64,000 bases of DNA, from contig NZ_JAIVKL010000002.1 of NCBI RefSeq assembly GCF_020524045.1, positions 310,001-374,000 of the forward strand, read 5' to 3'. The position numbers and the translations under genes were made by a program. Below are positions 8,191 to 17,544 of the stretch, in pieces. This DNA comes from Metabacillus litoralis (GTDB lineage: Bacteria > Bacillota > Bacilli > Bacillales > Bacillaceae). Below the pieces are notes generated by a model. That model did no database searches. It saw nothing but the letters and a program-made list of their open reading frames with translations, and had not been told where the DNA came from. Positions within the stretch are counted from its first letter, which is position 1. Every line of letters begins with the position of its first letter.

Positions 8191-9387
8191 TTATTTCTTT
8201 ATTTCATTGTTATAAAAGTGAAATAAGTAGTTAACTAATTGCTCATCTTTCGATAAACTTGCAGAAAAAGATCTTTTTAAAAACTGTTCAGCTAGTTCGA
8301 ATGTAGCATATCCTTCTTTTAATAAATCATGATTTTTCTCAATAACCCAATTACCTTTTTCTTTTTCATATAGTAAAAATTGTTCATTGTCATGATTTTC
8401 ATAGTGAGAGCATCGTTCTTTCTTATTCATTTTATTATGAGTAAAATCTTGTTTAATAGGTTTCAACGAGAACGGCTTTTCTACAAATTGTTTAAAAGCC
8501 TCCTTGGTTATGGAGCAGCCTGCGGCTTTTGCATGACCTCCCCCACCATATTTAGCAGCTAGCTCAGAAACATCAAAATCATCATGAATTGTACGAAAAC
8601 TTATTTTTCTATTTCCCATATTTAAGATCGCAATACAATCAAGATGACGGTATTCCTTTCCTAATGCATTACCGAGCTCTGAGTGATAAAGTTCAGCATA
8701 AACTACTCCTATACAAGCTTTGCCAACCTTTGCTTGAATAATTTCCCTTTTCTTTCTTCTTATATAACGTTCTGTTTTATCTTCCTCTACATCGAGTAGC
8801 TTTTCCTCGAAATCACTAAAAGAAAATTCTTCCTGGTTATATAACCTAGATAACATACTTTCCTCAAATTCTTCAATTGATTGTAAATACAATAAGTCAT
8901 TTAACCTTTTCGCACGGGTATTTTCGTTTCTTTCCCATTCCCAAGTATCATATTGTCGAACCATTTCCACATATTGATTTAGAATTTCTTTTGCTTCAAT
9001 TAGACCCTTACTAACTAGATATGTATAAAATAATGAGGTTGCAGATGCAAGCTTTCCTTCTGATTCTTCCACTTGTACAGATCCCCAGTTATATTCATTA
9101 AAATGCAAAGCTGTCTTATGATGGTCAATCAGTTGTATTTTTCCACCCTTTTTCGCAAACTCATTCAATCCTAATTCATTTTCTTTGTTTACTGACAAAT
9201 CTGTTATAAATAGTTGTAACTCTTTTGGAATATTTTCATTGTGTTCACTTAGAAAATGTTCAACTTGGTAATCAAGACTATTCACAGAATTATATCGCAC
9301 ATCAACATTTTGCCCAAATGCATATTTAGCGAGAATACCACAACTAACACCATCTAAATCATTATGAGTAAGTAATAAAAATTGCAT
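8191..9387 (-). CDS. nrnB: DHH-family oligoribonuclease NrnB
   Basis: The 398-residue protein has the DHH phosphoesterase layout. HNDLDGVSC near residue 8 and IDHHKTALH near 87 give metal-binding aspartates and histidines. The DHHA1 substrate domain carries the GGGGHAKAAG motif around residue 282. Length and motif order match B. subtilis NrnB (YngD), which degrades short RNA oligonucleotides to mononucleotides in the cytoplasm. It is transcribed alone; the flanking genes on the same strand are more than 100 bases away. Confidence 0.85.
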   Translation of the reverse strand: MQFLLLTHNDLDGVSCGILAKYAFGQNVDVRYNSVNSLDYQVEHFLSEHNENIPKELQLFITDLSVNKENELGLNEFAKKGGKIQLIDHHKTALHFNEYNWGSVQVEESEGKLASATSLFYTYLVSKGLIEAKEILNQYVEMVRQYDTWEWERNENTRAKRLNDLLYLQSIEEFEESMLSRLYNQEEFSFSDFEEKLLDVEEDKTERYIRRKKREIIQAKVGKACIGVVYAELYHSELGNALGKEYRHLDCIAILNMGNRKISFRTIHDDFDVSELAAKYGGGGHAKAAGCSITKEAFKQFVEKPFSLKPIKQDFTHNKMNKKERCSHYENHDNEQFLLYEKEKGNWVIEKNHDLLKEGYATFELAEQFLKRSFSASLSKDEQLVNYLFHFYNNEIKK

Positions 9388-9503
9388 GAATACACCTCTA
9401 ACTAGAATAAAATCAAATCAGTATTAAGTATGTGTTTGAACTTATTGTTTCTATACAATGATGTAACATTTTATAATAAGTTATCTACTATTGGACCCCT
9501 ACT

Positions 9504-10292
9504 TCATAGCTTTTTTAATTCATATCCTTTTTGTTTCCAAACATAATTCACACCTTGCTTAAACGATTTATATGTTTTTGCATTAAGTTGAATGCCCATC
9601 TTTACAATATTATGGACAATCTTTGGATTTAAACCTACAAAAATAGTTTCAACTCCCATAAGAGTTAGTGCTTCTACTAATTGATTTAATTGAAAAGCAA
9701 TATCTTCCTCTAGTATGGTTTGTATACCTGTAAAATCTACAATGATGTAATCCGTGCTATTATTTGATGCAGCTTCTAAGAGCTTTTGTTTTGTAAACTC
9801 TAATCTTTCTTCACTCAACACACCAGATAGAGAAACTAATAAAACGGAATCAATGGCTGTATCGATAATTGGTGTGTACATACCTTCAATAATTCTTTTT
9901 CGTTCTTCTAATTCATTTTCATGTTGAGTAATGTCTTTCCATGTAAGGATGAATCCAGAAATGTCGCCATTAGCACTTTTTAACTGATCAACTATAATTG
10001 TAGCAGTAAATAGATTAAATAGTCTTATTGTTGTTTTATACGGAAAAGGACCATTCTGAACAATGTCCATTTGTCTTTTGCCGTGAAACGAATTTAAATT
10101 CATTCCGATAAACTCGTTCGGATTGTTCACATTAATATAAGGTCCTACCTTACTTAATAATGCTCTAGCATGATCGTTTATCCATACAATTTGATAATCT
10201 TTATCAGCAAATATTAAACTTTCCCCAACACTATTTAACAAACTTTCTATATTTATATGTTTAAAGATTTCAGTTTTAATCTCCAATTTCAT
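9504..10292 (-). CDS. PAS-STAS domain protein, RsbR-like
   Basis: The 262-residue soluble protein has an N-terminal PAS fold (about 12-130; FADKDYQIVWINDHA, FILTWKDIT). A short linker helix leads to a C-terminal STAS domain (about 148-250) with the IIVDFTGI strand and a VGLNPKIVHNIVKMG helix. This order is that of RsbR-type stressosome paralogues, in which the sensory domain modulates a STAS scaffold that is phosphorylated by RsbT. No kinase or anti-sigma gene lies next to it, so it may act at a distance with a stressosome encoded elsewhere. The ligand of the PAS domain is unknown. Confidence 0.75.
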   Translation of the reverse strand: MKLEIKTEIFKHINIESLLNSVGESLIFADKDYQIVWINDHARALLSKVGPYINVNNPNEFIGMNLNSFHGKRQMDIVQNGPFPYKTTIRLFNLFTATIIVDQLKSANGDISGFILTWKDITQHENELEERKRIIEGMYTPIIDTAIDSVLLVSLSGVLSEERLEFTKQKLLEAASNNSTDYIIVDFTGIQTILEEDIAFQLNQLVEALTLMGVETIFVGLNPKIVHNIVKMGIQLNAKTYKSFKQGVNYVWKQKGYELKKL

Positions 10293-10463
10293 TTCTCCCT
10301 CTATGGATCATTGAATTTTTTGAGGACATTATTTTGGTAAACTGTGGTTTATCCGTAGACAAAAACAATAATATCAAATTGATTTTTTTTGAAATATCTT
10401 ATTTAAAGATAAACAGGATACAAAAGGATTAATCAAAGTTATTCCTCATGTACCCTATAAGTT

Positions 10464-10973
10464 TTATTCCACAATACGCTTTCCAAGGATGACTAAATCA
10501 CGTTCGATACCATCCATATTTGCAATACGAGGTAAATTTGCCCACTCTTCAAATTGATAGCTTTTAAATAAATTAATACTTGGTTTATTATGACCAAACA
10601 CAAATGCTAATAATGTTTTTATATCTAGCCTTGGACATTCATTCATTGCTCGTTCAATCAATATTCTAGCATAACCTTTTCCATGTACGTCTGGATGTAG
10701 ATAAATACTAACCTCTGCTGTAGCAAGATAAGCTGGCCTTCCGTAAAATGACTGAAAGCTCAACCACCCCACAATATGATCTTCCTCAGTTAGTACCCAT
10801 AATGGTCTTTGATGAGAATTGTGGTCATTAAACCACTGGATTCTGCTCTCAACACTTATTTCCTCAAGATCTGCAGTAGCTAGTTGACCTGGAATCGATG
10901 TATTATAAATCTCAACCACTCTTGCAAGATCTTCTAGTTCAGCATCTCTTATCAATAATTTGCTATCAATCAT
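10464..10973 (-). CDS. GNAT acetyltransferase, phosphinothricin/amino-acid type
   Basis: This 169-residue GNAT opens with LLIRDAELEDLARVVEIYN, carries the acetyl-CoA-binding HPDVHGKGYARIL motif near residue 95 and ends with the NKPSINLFKSYQFEEW segment. The pattern resembles the Bar/Pat-like branch (YncA-like), whose members acetylate phosphinothricin, methionine sulfoximine or related small amines. The natural substrate here is unknown. It is monocistronic, lying between a PAS-STAS gene and an ArsR-like regulator on the same strand with gaps of 100-170 bases. Confidence 0.8.
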   Translation of the reverse strand: MIDSKLLIRDAELEDLARVVEIYNTSIPGQLATADLEEISVESRIQWFNDHNSHQRPLWVLTEEDHIVGWLSFQSFYGRPAYLATAEVSIYLHPDVHGKGYARILIERAMNECPRLDIKTLLAFVFGHNKPSINLFKSYQFEEWANLPRIANMDGIERDLVILGKRIVE

Positions 10974-11072
10974 TCTCTTCTTTCCTTTCTACTATGACCA
11001 GAATGATCACTGGCTTACGTTAAATTCTTGAGATGTTATGTTAATAGTAATACCATGAAAGTTAGCTATTGA

Positions 11073-11609
11073 CTAGTCATTTTTTGATGGTTCAGGAATA
11101 AATATATTTGCAATATGTCTTGCCGTTCTCTCACTAGACGGTTCATTTTCTAACATTCGCTTCATGATTGCTGCTAGCTGTTCTGTAAATTCGAAAAACT
11201 CTTGATCTGATAAGTAAACAATAGCTTCTCTAAACCCTACACCATCTTTATACAAATCAATCTCGTCTTGCTGTAAATAACTTTCATATTGTCCTAGTAA
11301 ATGCATCATAAATGTCAAAAATAAGTTTAGATGTTCATCTCGACTTAATTTCCCAAAGTCATCTGTTAATGATAATTCACTTTCATTTAAAGAATAGATC
11401 TTCTCTATTGTTCCTCTTATTTGATTCTCTCGAACTACTTTTAATACACCAGCTTCTAAAAGTTTGTTTAGATGTCGATACAATGTAGCTTGAGGTACAT
11501 CTGTTAAAATTGTAGCGATTTGTTGAACATTATATTCTTTGTTTCCTATTAATGCTTGAACAATTTTCATTCTGACAGGATGAAGGATTAACTTTGCTTT
11601 TGAATTCAT
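11073..11609 (-). CDS. Winged-helix regulator, ArsR-like N-terminus
   Basis: The 178-residue protein begins with a winged HTH (LHPVRMKIVQALIGNKEYNV through PQATLYRHLNKLLEAGVL, about 8-60) and the wing IEKIYSLNE. An all-helical C-terminal domain of about 110 residues follows, ending in FIPEPSKND. The first domain is of the ArsR/HTH_20 type; there is no obvious metal-binding Cys cluster, so it probably senses another ligand. AGGAGG precedes the ATG. A candidate target may be its own upstream region; a perfect inverted repeat lies about 325 bases upstream. Confidence 0.75.
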   Translation of the reverse strand: MNSKAKLILHPVRMKIVQALIGNKEYNVQQIATILTDVPQATLYRHLNKLLEAGVLKVVRENQIRGTIEKIYSLNESELSLTDDFGKLSRDEHLNLFLTFMMHLLGQYESYLQQDEIDLYKDGVGFREAIVYLSDQEFFEFTEQLAAIMKRMLENEPSSERTARHIANIFIPEPSKND

Positions 11610-11742
11610 GCTGAACTTTCCTCCTATTTTTGAATAAGTTGATTCCCATTACAGGAATTCACTTTTTTACAGACTTTAAGTATCATATACCGAAACTCTA
11701 TGATCTTTCAATCTACCACACGATAAGACAATCTTTTAGTAA

Positions 11743-11904
11743 GGCTCTTTTCTTAAAAATTGTTGCTAATTGACGTTTATATCTGTTATAACCAGTGTGT
11801 TATTGGATAAATGGTCCGATCTGTAGAAGAAAAAATGCCGCTAGACTTTATAAAGAGTTGTTTCCATTAGTATTCTAAAAACATCAAAGTTTGCGAAAAC
11901 AGCT
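11743..11904 (+). repeat. Family C MITE-like repeat, copy C1
   Basis: This 162-bp element has a left end GGCTCTTTTCTTAAAAATTG, a right end GTTTGCGAAAACAGCT (the last C is changed) and the internal GAAAAAATGCCGCTAGACTT block. Flanks are TTTAGTAA (11735-11742) and TTTAGTAT (11905-11912), a 7/8 match expected for an 8-bp target duplication. Confidence 0.8.
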
Positions 11905-11934
11905 TTTAGTATAGAAGCACTTAGAAGAAAAAAT

Positions 11935-11964
11935 TATGTTATTATTATCAATTATAATAACATA
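11935..11964. promoter_or_regulatory. Perfect 11-bp inverted repeat, operator-like
   Basis: TATGTTATTAT (11935-11945) and ATAATAACATA (11954-11964) form a perfect dyad with an 8-base centre. It stands between two family C repeats in the spacer upstream of the winged-helix regulator gene. It has no T tail, so it is not a terminator. Confidence 0.4.
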
Positions 11965-12019
11965 TTATTAAAAAGTGCAAGTAATAATCGATTTATCTTT
12001 TAGAGAGGCTTTTTAAAAA

Positions 12020-12145
12020 GGATCTTTTCTGAAAGATTGTTGTAAATTGACATCTTTATCTGGTTGAACAAAGATTTTATCACATAAAAGAGACAATCTT
12101 TAGAAGAAAAGATGCCGCTAGACTTTATAGATAATAGTGTTGGTA
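12020..12145 (+). repeat. Family C repeat, right-truncated copy C2
   Basis: It starts GGATCTTTTCTGAAAGATTG and keeps the diagnostic AGAAAAGATGCCGCTAGACT block, but then diverges before the expected GCAACAAAGTTT...ACAGCC end. The right end is lost; no target duplication can be defined. Confidence 0.65.
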
Positions 12146-12159
12146 AAGATATTAAAAAA

Positions 12160-12179
12160 AAGATGACCTAAGTCATCTT
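12160..12179 (-). terminator. Terminator of the 68-residue protein gene
   Basis: AAGATGAC / GTCATCTT with a 4-base loop is followed on the minus strand by TTTTTTTT. Confidence 0.85.
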
Positions 12180-12193
12180 CTTCATAATCCCAA

Positions 12194-12400
12194 TTAATTT
12201 AAAACTTTAAAGTAATCTTTATAATAACCGCCAACTTTACCAGTATTATCAATCACAAAATAAAACTCTTCTGTTTCATTTTGGACATCATATTCTTTCT
12301 CTGCAGTTAATGCACGGTCAACCATATACTTTTCAGCCTTTGTGTGAACACATTTGACTTTTTTTACTGGTGTTGTTGTTTGCCATGTTTTATGTATCAT
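12194..12400 (-). CDS. Conserved small Bacillaceae protein (DUF6501-like)
   Basis: The 68-residue protein opens MIHKTWQTTTPVKKVKCVHT and closes with EFYFVIDNTGKVGGYYKDYF, a pattern I associate with a short Bacillaceae-specific family annotated DUF6501. AAAGGTGG lies upstream of the ATG and a strong terminator follows, so it is a complete single gene. It looks like a small beta-rich domain. No function is known to me and the neighbours give no clue. Confidence 0.65.
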   Translation of the reverse strand: MIHKTWQTTTPVKKVKCVHTKAEKYMVDRALTAEKEYDVQNETEEFYFVIDNTGKVGGYYKDYFKVLN

Positions 12401-12517
12401 CTTTTTCCACCTTTCTACTAGCTTTCTTCATATTTTATCTAAGTTTCATTAAAAAGCCAATTAAATAAATCTTATATGAGCAATAAGTAACCATTTTGAT
12501 AAATTCATGGATTTGAA

Positions 12518-13738
12518 TTATATGATTTGTTGCTGTGTTACCTTTTTAGCTTTCATTAAATATTGAACATATAAAAGTATCGGCACACCTAAAATTGTTA
12601 AGAATACTAATGATCCAAAAAGATATTCAGGCTGATTTGCTCCATGGTATTGTAATAAAACACCACCAATCCAAGGTCCAATTACATTACCTAGTTGCGT
12701 AAATCCCATCGCACCAAAATAAGTTCCTTTAAGACTATGCACTGCCATTTGATCAATTAATAAATCTGTCATTGAAAACATCAATATTTCTCCAACAGTA
12801 AAGATTACAATCATAACAATTAATAAAGGGAGCTCAGTGATAAAAGCAAATCCAAACAACCCGATACATATGACAATATTACCAATCATAATGGATACGA
12901 GTGGCGAATATTTTTTACCTATTTTCACCAAAGGAAATTGCAATAATATTACAGTAATTGCATTTAACGTTAATAGGTATGAAAAAAGATGTGCACCATC
13001 TTCAAATGAATTGGAGCTTGAGAAGTACTGTGGTAATGTTGAAGAAAATTGTGAATACCCTGTAATGGATAAAATCAGTCCGACAATTGTAAAGAGAAAG
13101 ATTGTATCTTTACGAACAATATAAAGAGCTTGCTTGAAATGTACTCTTTTACTTACAACAGAATTTTCAGGAATATCACTTTTTGTTAACGTGTATACCA
13201 GTGATAATCCATATAGAAAATACATAATTGCTGCAAATAAAAACGGTTTAGTTGATGCCGCTGAACCAAGGTGAAGTCCTATGAGTGGTCCAAAGGTTAC
13301 TCCAACATTAATTGCGGTATATCTAAGATTAAAAATAACTAGTCGATTTTTTTCATCGGTTAGATCTGATAACATTGCTCTAGATGTTGGCTCAAAAACT
13401 GCACGACACAATCCATTTAAAGCATTCATAATGAAAAATCCCAAAATAGATTGCGTGAAAGCAAATCCAACAAACACTAGACCCCATGCAAAGATAGATA
13501 ATAGTAAAATCTTTTTTCTTCCCCATCGATCCGATAAGTAGCCACCAAAAAAACTTGCTGCTATTCCTACTAAGGAGCTTACTGCGATAATTGCACCTGT
13601 CATTGACGGTGAAACCTGTTTTTCCTGAGTTAAATATATTGCTAAAAAAGGGATACACATTGATGTAGCTAATCTGCCAAATAACGTACCAAGAATTATA
13701 TTTATTGTTATTGGGCTTATATTTTTTAGATGTCTCAT
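12518..13738 (-). CDS. MFS multidrug-type efflux transporter
   Basis: The 406-residue membrane protein has about 12 hydrophobic segments. The signature loop between segments 2 and 3 reads GGYLSDRWGRKKILL (about 64-78), the G-x-L-x-D-R-x-G-R-K/R-x motif of major facilitator drug antiporters, and segment 5 carries the Gly-rich VGVTFGPLIG antiporter motif. Expected role: proton-coupled export of small hydrophobic compounds. Its upstream region contains copy C3 of the family C repeat about 38 bases from the start, which may carry or displace its promoter. Confidence 0.85.
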   Translation of the reverse strand: MRHLKNISPITINIILGTLFGRLATSMCIPFLAIYLTQEKQVSPSMTGAIIAVSSLVGIAASFFGGYLSDRWGRKKILLLSIFAWGLVFVGFAFTQSILGFFIMNALNGLCRAVFEPTSRAMLSDLTDEKNRLVIFNLRYTAINVGVTFGPLIGLHLGSAASTKPFLFAAIMYFLYGLSLVYTLTKSDIPENSVVSKRVHFKQALYIVRKDTIFLFTIVGLILSITGYSQFSSTLPQYFSSSNSFEDGAHLFSYLLTLNAITVILLQFPLVKIGKKYSPLVSIMIGNIVICIGLFGFAFITELPLLIVMIVIFTVGEILMFSMTDLLIDQMAVHSLKGTYFGAMGFTQLGNVIGPWIGGVLLQYHGANQPEYLFGSLVFLTILGVPILLYVQYLMKAKKVTQQQII

Positions 13739-13775
13739 TCTTTCCCCTACATTTCATTCTTTTATCTTAGGATAA

Positions 13776-13938
13776 GGATGTTTTTGCAAACTTTGTTACT
13801 TTTAAAAAACCGAAGCAATCAGCTCTGTATTAAGTCTTGTGGCATCTTTTCTTCATAGAATAGTACCCTTATAGTGAAAATTCACTGTTTTTTACTCCAA
13901 ATTTGGGGTAAATAGCAACAATCGTTCAGAAAAGAGCC
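13776..13938 (-). repeat. Family C repeat, copy C3, inverted
   Basis: This 163-bp copy lies in reverse orientation: the left edge GGATGTTTTTGCAAACTTTG and the right edge CAGAAAAGAGCC are the two family ends. Flanks TAGGATAA (13768-13775) and AAGGATAA (13939-13946) agree at 7 of 8 bases. It sits immediately upstream of the MFS gene. Confidence 0.8.
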
Positions 13939-14040
13939 AAGGATAATATTAAATTATACCTAAAAATAGCAAAAAGAATAGTAGATATTTTTTTGTTTTT
14001 TAAACCAATTCTCTAGGAAAGAATAAAAAAGCCAATTTTC

Positions 14041-14165
14041 CCTCGGTCCTTAAGTCTTCTTTGCACTAGCTAGCGACTGTGAGGTCTCATTCTGAATAGC
14101 TTCACTAAGCAAGGGTTTCTTGCTTTCACTCCAATCAATCAACAAATTGCTAAAAACCAACATTC
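14041..14165 (+). repeat. Decayed family A repeat
   Basis: The segment keeps the order of family A landmarks (GAGGTCTCATTC, then TTTCTTGCTTTCACTCCAATCA, then AACAAATTGCTAAAAACCAACATT) but has lost the GC-rich core and left end. It fills part of the 588-base gene-free space upstream of sqhC. Confidence 0.45.
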
Positions 14166-14326
14166 AAATTTGCAATAATTAATTATAAAAAAACATAGAT
14201 CTATTTCATTTGTTGTTCTATGTATTTTCCATTTTTGATTTTTCAACCTAACACAAAATAAAGTTAGATAGCAACTTACATATAACTTCTTACCAATGCA
14301 TAATCATAATTGAGGTGAGTATTGCT

Positions 14327-16216
14327 ATGTTTCCAAGAGATGCTATTACTAATGAAATAACAACTAAAATTAAAGAATTGAAAGTATTGCAAAAACCAGA
14401 TGGATCATGGGATTTTTGCTTTGAAGGCGGTTTAATGACAGATGCTTTTATGATCATCATTCTACGTTCTATAGATACGCAAAGTGAACAAGAAGAAAAA
14501 CTAATAAATAAATTAGCGCAAAGAATCTCTAAACAACAAACACCAAATGGTTCCTGGAGAGCATATCCAGATGAACATGCTGGTAATCTATCTGTTACAG
14601 TCCAAGCTTATACAGCACTTTTGTTTTCAGGATTTTATTCTCGTGAAGATTCTTCGATGAAAAAAGCTGAGGTTTTTATAAAAGGAAATGGTGGTTTATC
14701 TGAAACTCATTTTATGACTAAGTGGATGCTCGCTGCTAATGGATTATTTCAATGGTCTTCCATTTTTTATATTCCTATGACATTTCTCTTATTACCAAAT
14801 TCATTTCCACTTAATTTTTATCAATTAAGTACATATGCTCGTATTCATTTTATTCCAATGATGATTGTTGCAAATAAAAAGTTCAAATTACAATCAAGAC
14901 ACACACCTAATTTAAACCATCTGTATTCGTCCTCTTATAAAAGAACTGCTGACCCATGGGATTTAGCTACATATACCCGTTCACAAAATAATCCTCTATT
15001 ACATGAAATCAATAAACTTCTCAAACTTCCAGCTAATTTTCATCGCTTAGGTTATCAACAAGCTGAAACTTATATGTTAAAGAGAATTGAAGATGATGGA
15101 ACTCTATACAGCTATGCTAGTGCCACATTTTTCATGATATATTCTTTGCTTTCTCTCGGATATACAAAACAGTCACCACTAATTAAAAATGCAATTAGAG
15201 GTTTAAAAAAATTAATTAATAGCGACTGCAACTTCCACCTAGAAAATTCAACTTCAAAGGTATGGGATACTGCCTTAATTAGTTATGCACTTCAAGAAGC
15301 TAGTGGAGAAGATGAAATAAAGATGGTTAGTCAATCAGTTAACTACCTACTTGCTAAGCAACATACAAAAAAAGGAGATTGGAAAATACATAATCCAAAT
15401 ATTTCTCCTGGAGGTTGGGGTTTTTCACATAACAATACTTTGAATCCTGATAACGATGATACCTCTGCTGTTTTAAGAGCATTAACTCGCCAAGCTCAAT
15501 CTAAAAAGAAGGTTACTGAAGCTTGGTACAAAGGAGTTACATATTTATTATCAATGCAAAACACTGATGGTGGTTGGGCAGCATTTGAGAAAAATACTGA
15601 TTTTAAACTGCTCACCTATATACCTTTAGAAAATGCTCAAGATGCTGCAATAGATCCTTCTACTGCAGATTTAACAGGAAGAACACTTGAATTTCTCGGA
15701 AATTATGCAGGTCTAACTCTACAAAATCCTAACATTAAAGCTGCTGTAGATTGGTTAGTGTCACATCAAGAAAAAGATGGATCATGGTATGGTCGATGGG
15801 GTGTTTGTTACCTTTATGGTACTTGGGCAGCTATTACTGGTTTGGTAGCTGTTGGTATGCCGACAGATGCATCAGTTATTAAACGGGGAGTTAAATTTTT
15901 AGAAAATACACAATTACCTGATGGTGGCTGGGGAGAGTCATGCCGAAGTAGCGAAATAAAGAGATATGTCCCTTTAAACTTCAGTACACCTTCTCAAACG
16001 TCCTGGGCTCTAGATGCTCTTATCATGGCTAATAGATCGCATACTGATTTTGTCAAAAATGGAGTATTTCATTTATTGGATCGTAATTCTTTTAATAATA
16101 GATCTCAATCATATCCTACAGGTATTGGTTTGCCAGGACAATTTTTCATTAATTATCACAGCTATAATTATATTTTCCCTTTGATAACACTTTCACATTA
16201 TCGAAATAAACATTAA
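14327..16216 (+). CDS. sqhC: Squalene-hopene / sporulenol-type terpenoid cyclase
   Basis: The 629-residue cyclase carries the acid motif DNDDTSAV at about residues 375-378 (DxDD, the proton donor for polyene cyclisation) and many QW repeats such as QNTDGGWAAF, QEKDGSWYGRWG and QLPDGGWGES. B. subtilis SqhC cyclises tetraprenyl-beta-curcumene or squalene-like polyprenes into sporulene-type products that protect spore membranes; family knowledge does not decide the substrate here. I start at the ATG at 14327, eight bases after GAGGTGA; an in-frame GTG at 14315 overlaps that ribosome site. As in B. subtilis, sodF follows on the same strand. Confidence 0.9.
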   Translation: MFPRDAITNEITTKIKELKVLQKPDGSWDFCFEGGLMTDAFMIIILRSIDTQSEQEEKLINKLAQRISKQQTPNGSWRAYPDEHAGNLSVTVQAYTALLFSGFYSREDSSMKKAEVFIKGNGGLSETHFMTKWMLAANGLFQWSSIFYIPMTFLLLPNSFPLNFYQLSTYARIHFIPMMIVANKKFKLQSRHTPNLNHLYSSSYKRTADPWDLATYTRSQNNPLLHEINKLLKLPANFHRLGYQQAETYMLKRIEDDGTLYSYASATFFMIYSLLSLGYTKQSPLIKNAIRGLKKLINSDCNFHLENSTSKVWDTALISYALQEASGEDEIKMVSQSVNYLLAKQHTKKGDWKIHNPNISPGGWGFSHNNTLNPDNDDTSAVLRALTRQAQSKKKVTEAWYKGVTYLLSMQNTDGGWAAFEKNTDFKLLTYIPLENAQDAAIDPSTADLTGRTLEFLGNYAGLTLQNPNIKAAVDWLVSHQEKDGSWYGRWGVCYLYGTWAAITGLVAVGMPTDASVIKRGVKFLENTQLPDGGWGESCRSSEIKRYVPLNFSTPSQTSWALDALIMANRSHTDFVKNGVFHLLDRNSFNNRSQSYPTGIGLPGQFFINYHSYNYIFPLITLSHYRNKH

Positions 16217-16442
16217 TAAAGGTCTTTGTTAAATTTACATATTTTATTTAAAGATGCATGCACTCAAGGGTGTATCGAAACCCGTAAATATATACAACGA
16301 TGCCTCAATTGAAATTATCACGAAATTTTTGTGGATTTCCATAGCCACTAAAATTGATCCTACCACAAAGATGAATAAATAAGATCAAATTTTTGGGGTT
16401 GCTGCATATATTGTGTACGAATGAGTATCGGGAGGGATTAAT

Positions 16443-17354
16443 TTGTCAGAAGAATACATCTTATCTATGAAGAAATGGTGCGAGGAAATTTTAGAGAGTT
16501 ATGATGCATCAGCTGAAAAATTAGAAAGACGGGTAGCGTCGGAAGAACTTGAATCATGGCAGAATGATCTAATTCAATTTAAAGATCAGCTTTTAGACAC
16601 CATTTCGTTTGACAAAAAAGAGCTCTATGAACGAGCTAACAGTCTATATTTACAGTTAGAAGATTTTTTTAACGAAGAAGACGAAACGGAAGATTTAGAA
16701 ATGTCTCGTGTCCATCAGCAATCACTATCTGTTCCAATTGGTGCACACACACTACCACCACTTCCTTATAACTATAACGCTCTAGAACCATACATAGAGC
16801 GTGAAATTATGAGATTACATCATGATAAACATCATAAAAGCTATGTAGATGGGCTTAATAAAGCTGAAAAAGAAATGCAAAAAGCTCGAAAAACAAATGA
16901 TTTTTCACTCATCAAACATTGGGAAAGAGAAGCTGCTTTTAATGGAGCAGGGCATTATCTTCATACAATCTTTTGGAATATCATGAGTCCTAAAGGTGGG
17001 GGAAAACCTACTGGCATGTTATTACAAGAAATTAATCAGACATTCGGTAGTTTTGAAAATTTTAAAAAACACTTTTCAGAAGCTGCTAAAAGTGTTGAAG
17101 CTGTTGGTTGGACGATCTTAGTGTGGGCGCCTAGATCAAGAAGACTTGAAATTCTTCAGGCAGAAAAGCATCAAAATTTAAGTCAATGGGATGTTATTCC
17201 TTTACTCGTTTTAGATGTCTGGGAACACGCCTACTACCTTCAATATAAAAATGAACGAGGGAAGTATGTAGATAATTGGTGGAATGTTGTGAACTGGAAA
17301 GAAGTTGAAAGTCGCTTACAACAAGCAAAACAACTTTTATGGGAACCTTTTTGA
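16443..17354 (+). CDS. sodF: Fe/Mn superoxide dismutase with N-terminal extension
   Basis: The 303-residue protein has a charged, helical extension of about 95 residues before the dismutase domain, as in B. subtilis SodF. The domain begins HTLPPLPYNYNALEPYI and supplies the metal ligands: a His in RLHHDKHH (about 126), a His in GHYLHTIFW, and Asp and His in LDVWEHAYY (about 258 and 262). It would convert superoxide to peroxide and oxygen. TTG is the start, seven bases after GGGAGGG. It is co-oriented with sqhC but separated by 226 bases, and ends in its own terminator. Confidence 0.9.
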   Translation: MSEEYILSMKKWCEEILESYDASAEKLERRVASEELESWQNDLIQFKDQLLDTISFDKKELYERANSLYLQLEDFFNEEDETEDLEMSRVHQQSLSVPIGAHTLPPLPYNYNALEPYIEREIMRLHHDKHHKSYVDGLNKAEKEMQKARKTNDFSLIKHWEREAAFNGAGHYLHTIFWNIMSPKGGGKPTGMLLQEINQTFGSFENFKKHFSEAAKSVEAVGWTILVWAPRSRRLEILQAEKHQNLSQWDVIPLLVLDVWEHAYYLQYKNERGKYVDNWWNVVNWKEVESRLQQAKQLLWEPF

Positions 17355-17400
17355 CATGTAATAGATGATGCGTTAGTTTTTTTAAATCAAATGAATTAAG

Positions 17401-17444
17401 AAAGAAGGCTGAAGATGAGCAACCATCATCAGCCTTCTTTTTAT
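17401..17444 (+). terminator. Terminator of sodF
   Basis: AAAGAAGGCTGA-x-GATG pairs with its complement at 17424-17440 with one mismatch and is followed by TTTTTATT. Confidence 0.8.
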
Positions 17445-17487
17445 TAGAATTCTAAGTTATGAGTTATGTGAATTAAGGTCATTGTTA

Positions 17488-17517
17488 GTTTTCAGGATTT
17501 TGAAATTACCTGAAAAC
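17488..17517 (-). terminator. Hairpin after yocR, possible terminator
   Basis: GTTTTCAGG / CCTGAAAAC form a perfect 9-bp stem with a 12-base loop, 28 bases beyond the yocR stop. There is no T run, so termination is uncertain. Confidence 0.4.
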
Positions 17518-17544
17518 TCAACTGATACAGTTAACATTGCACAG

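Noticed and set aside
14190-14222. Hairpin ACATAGA / TCTATGT upstream of sqhC
   Set aside because: It could be a minus-strand terminator, but no minus-strand gene precedes it and the stem is short.
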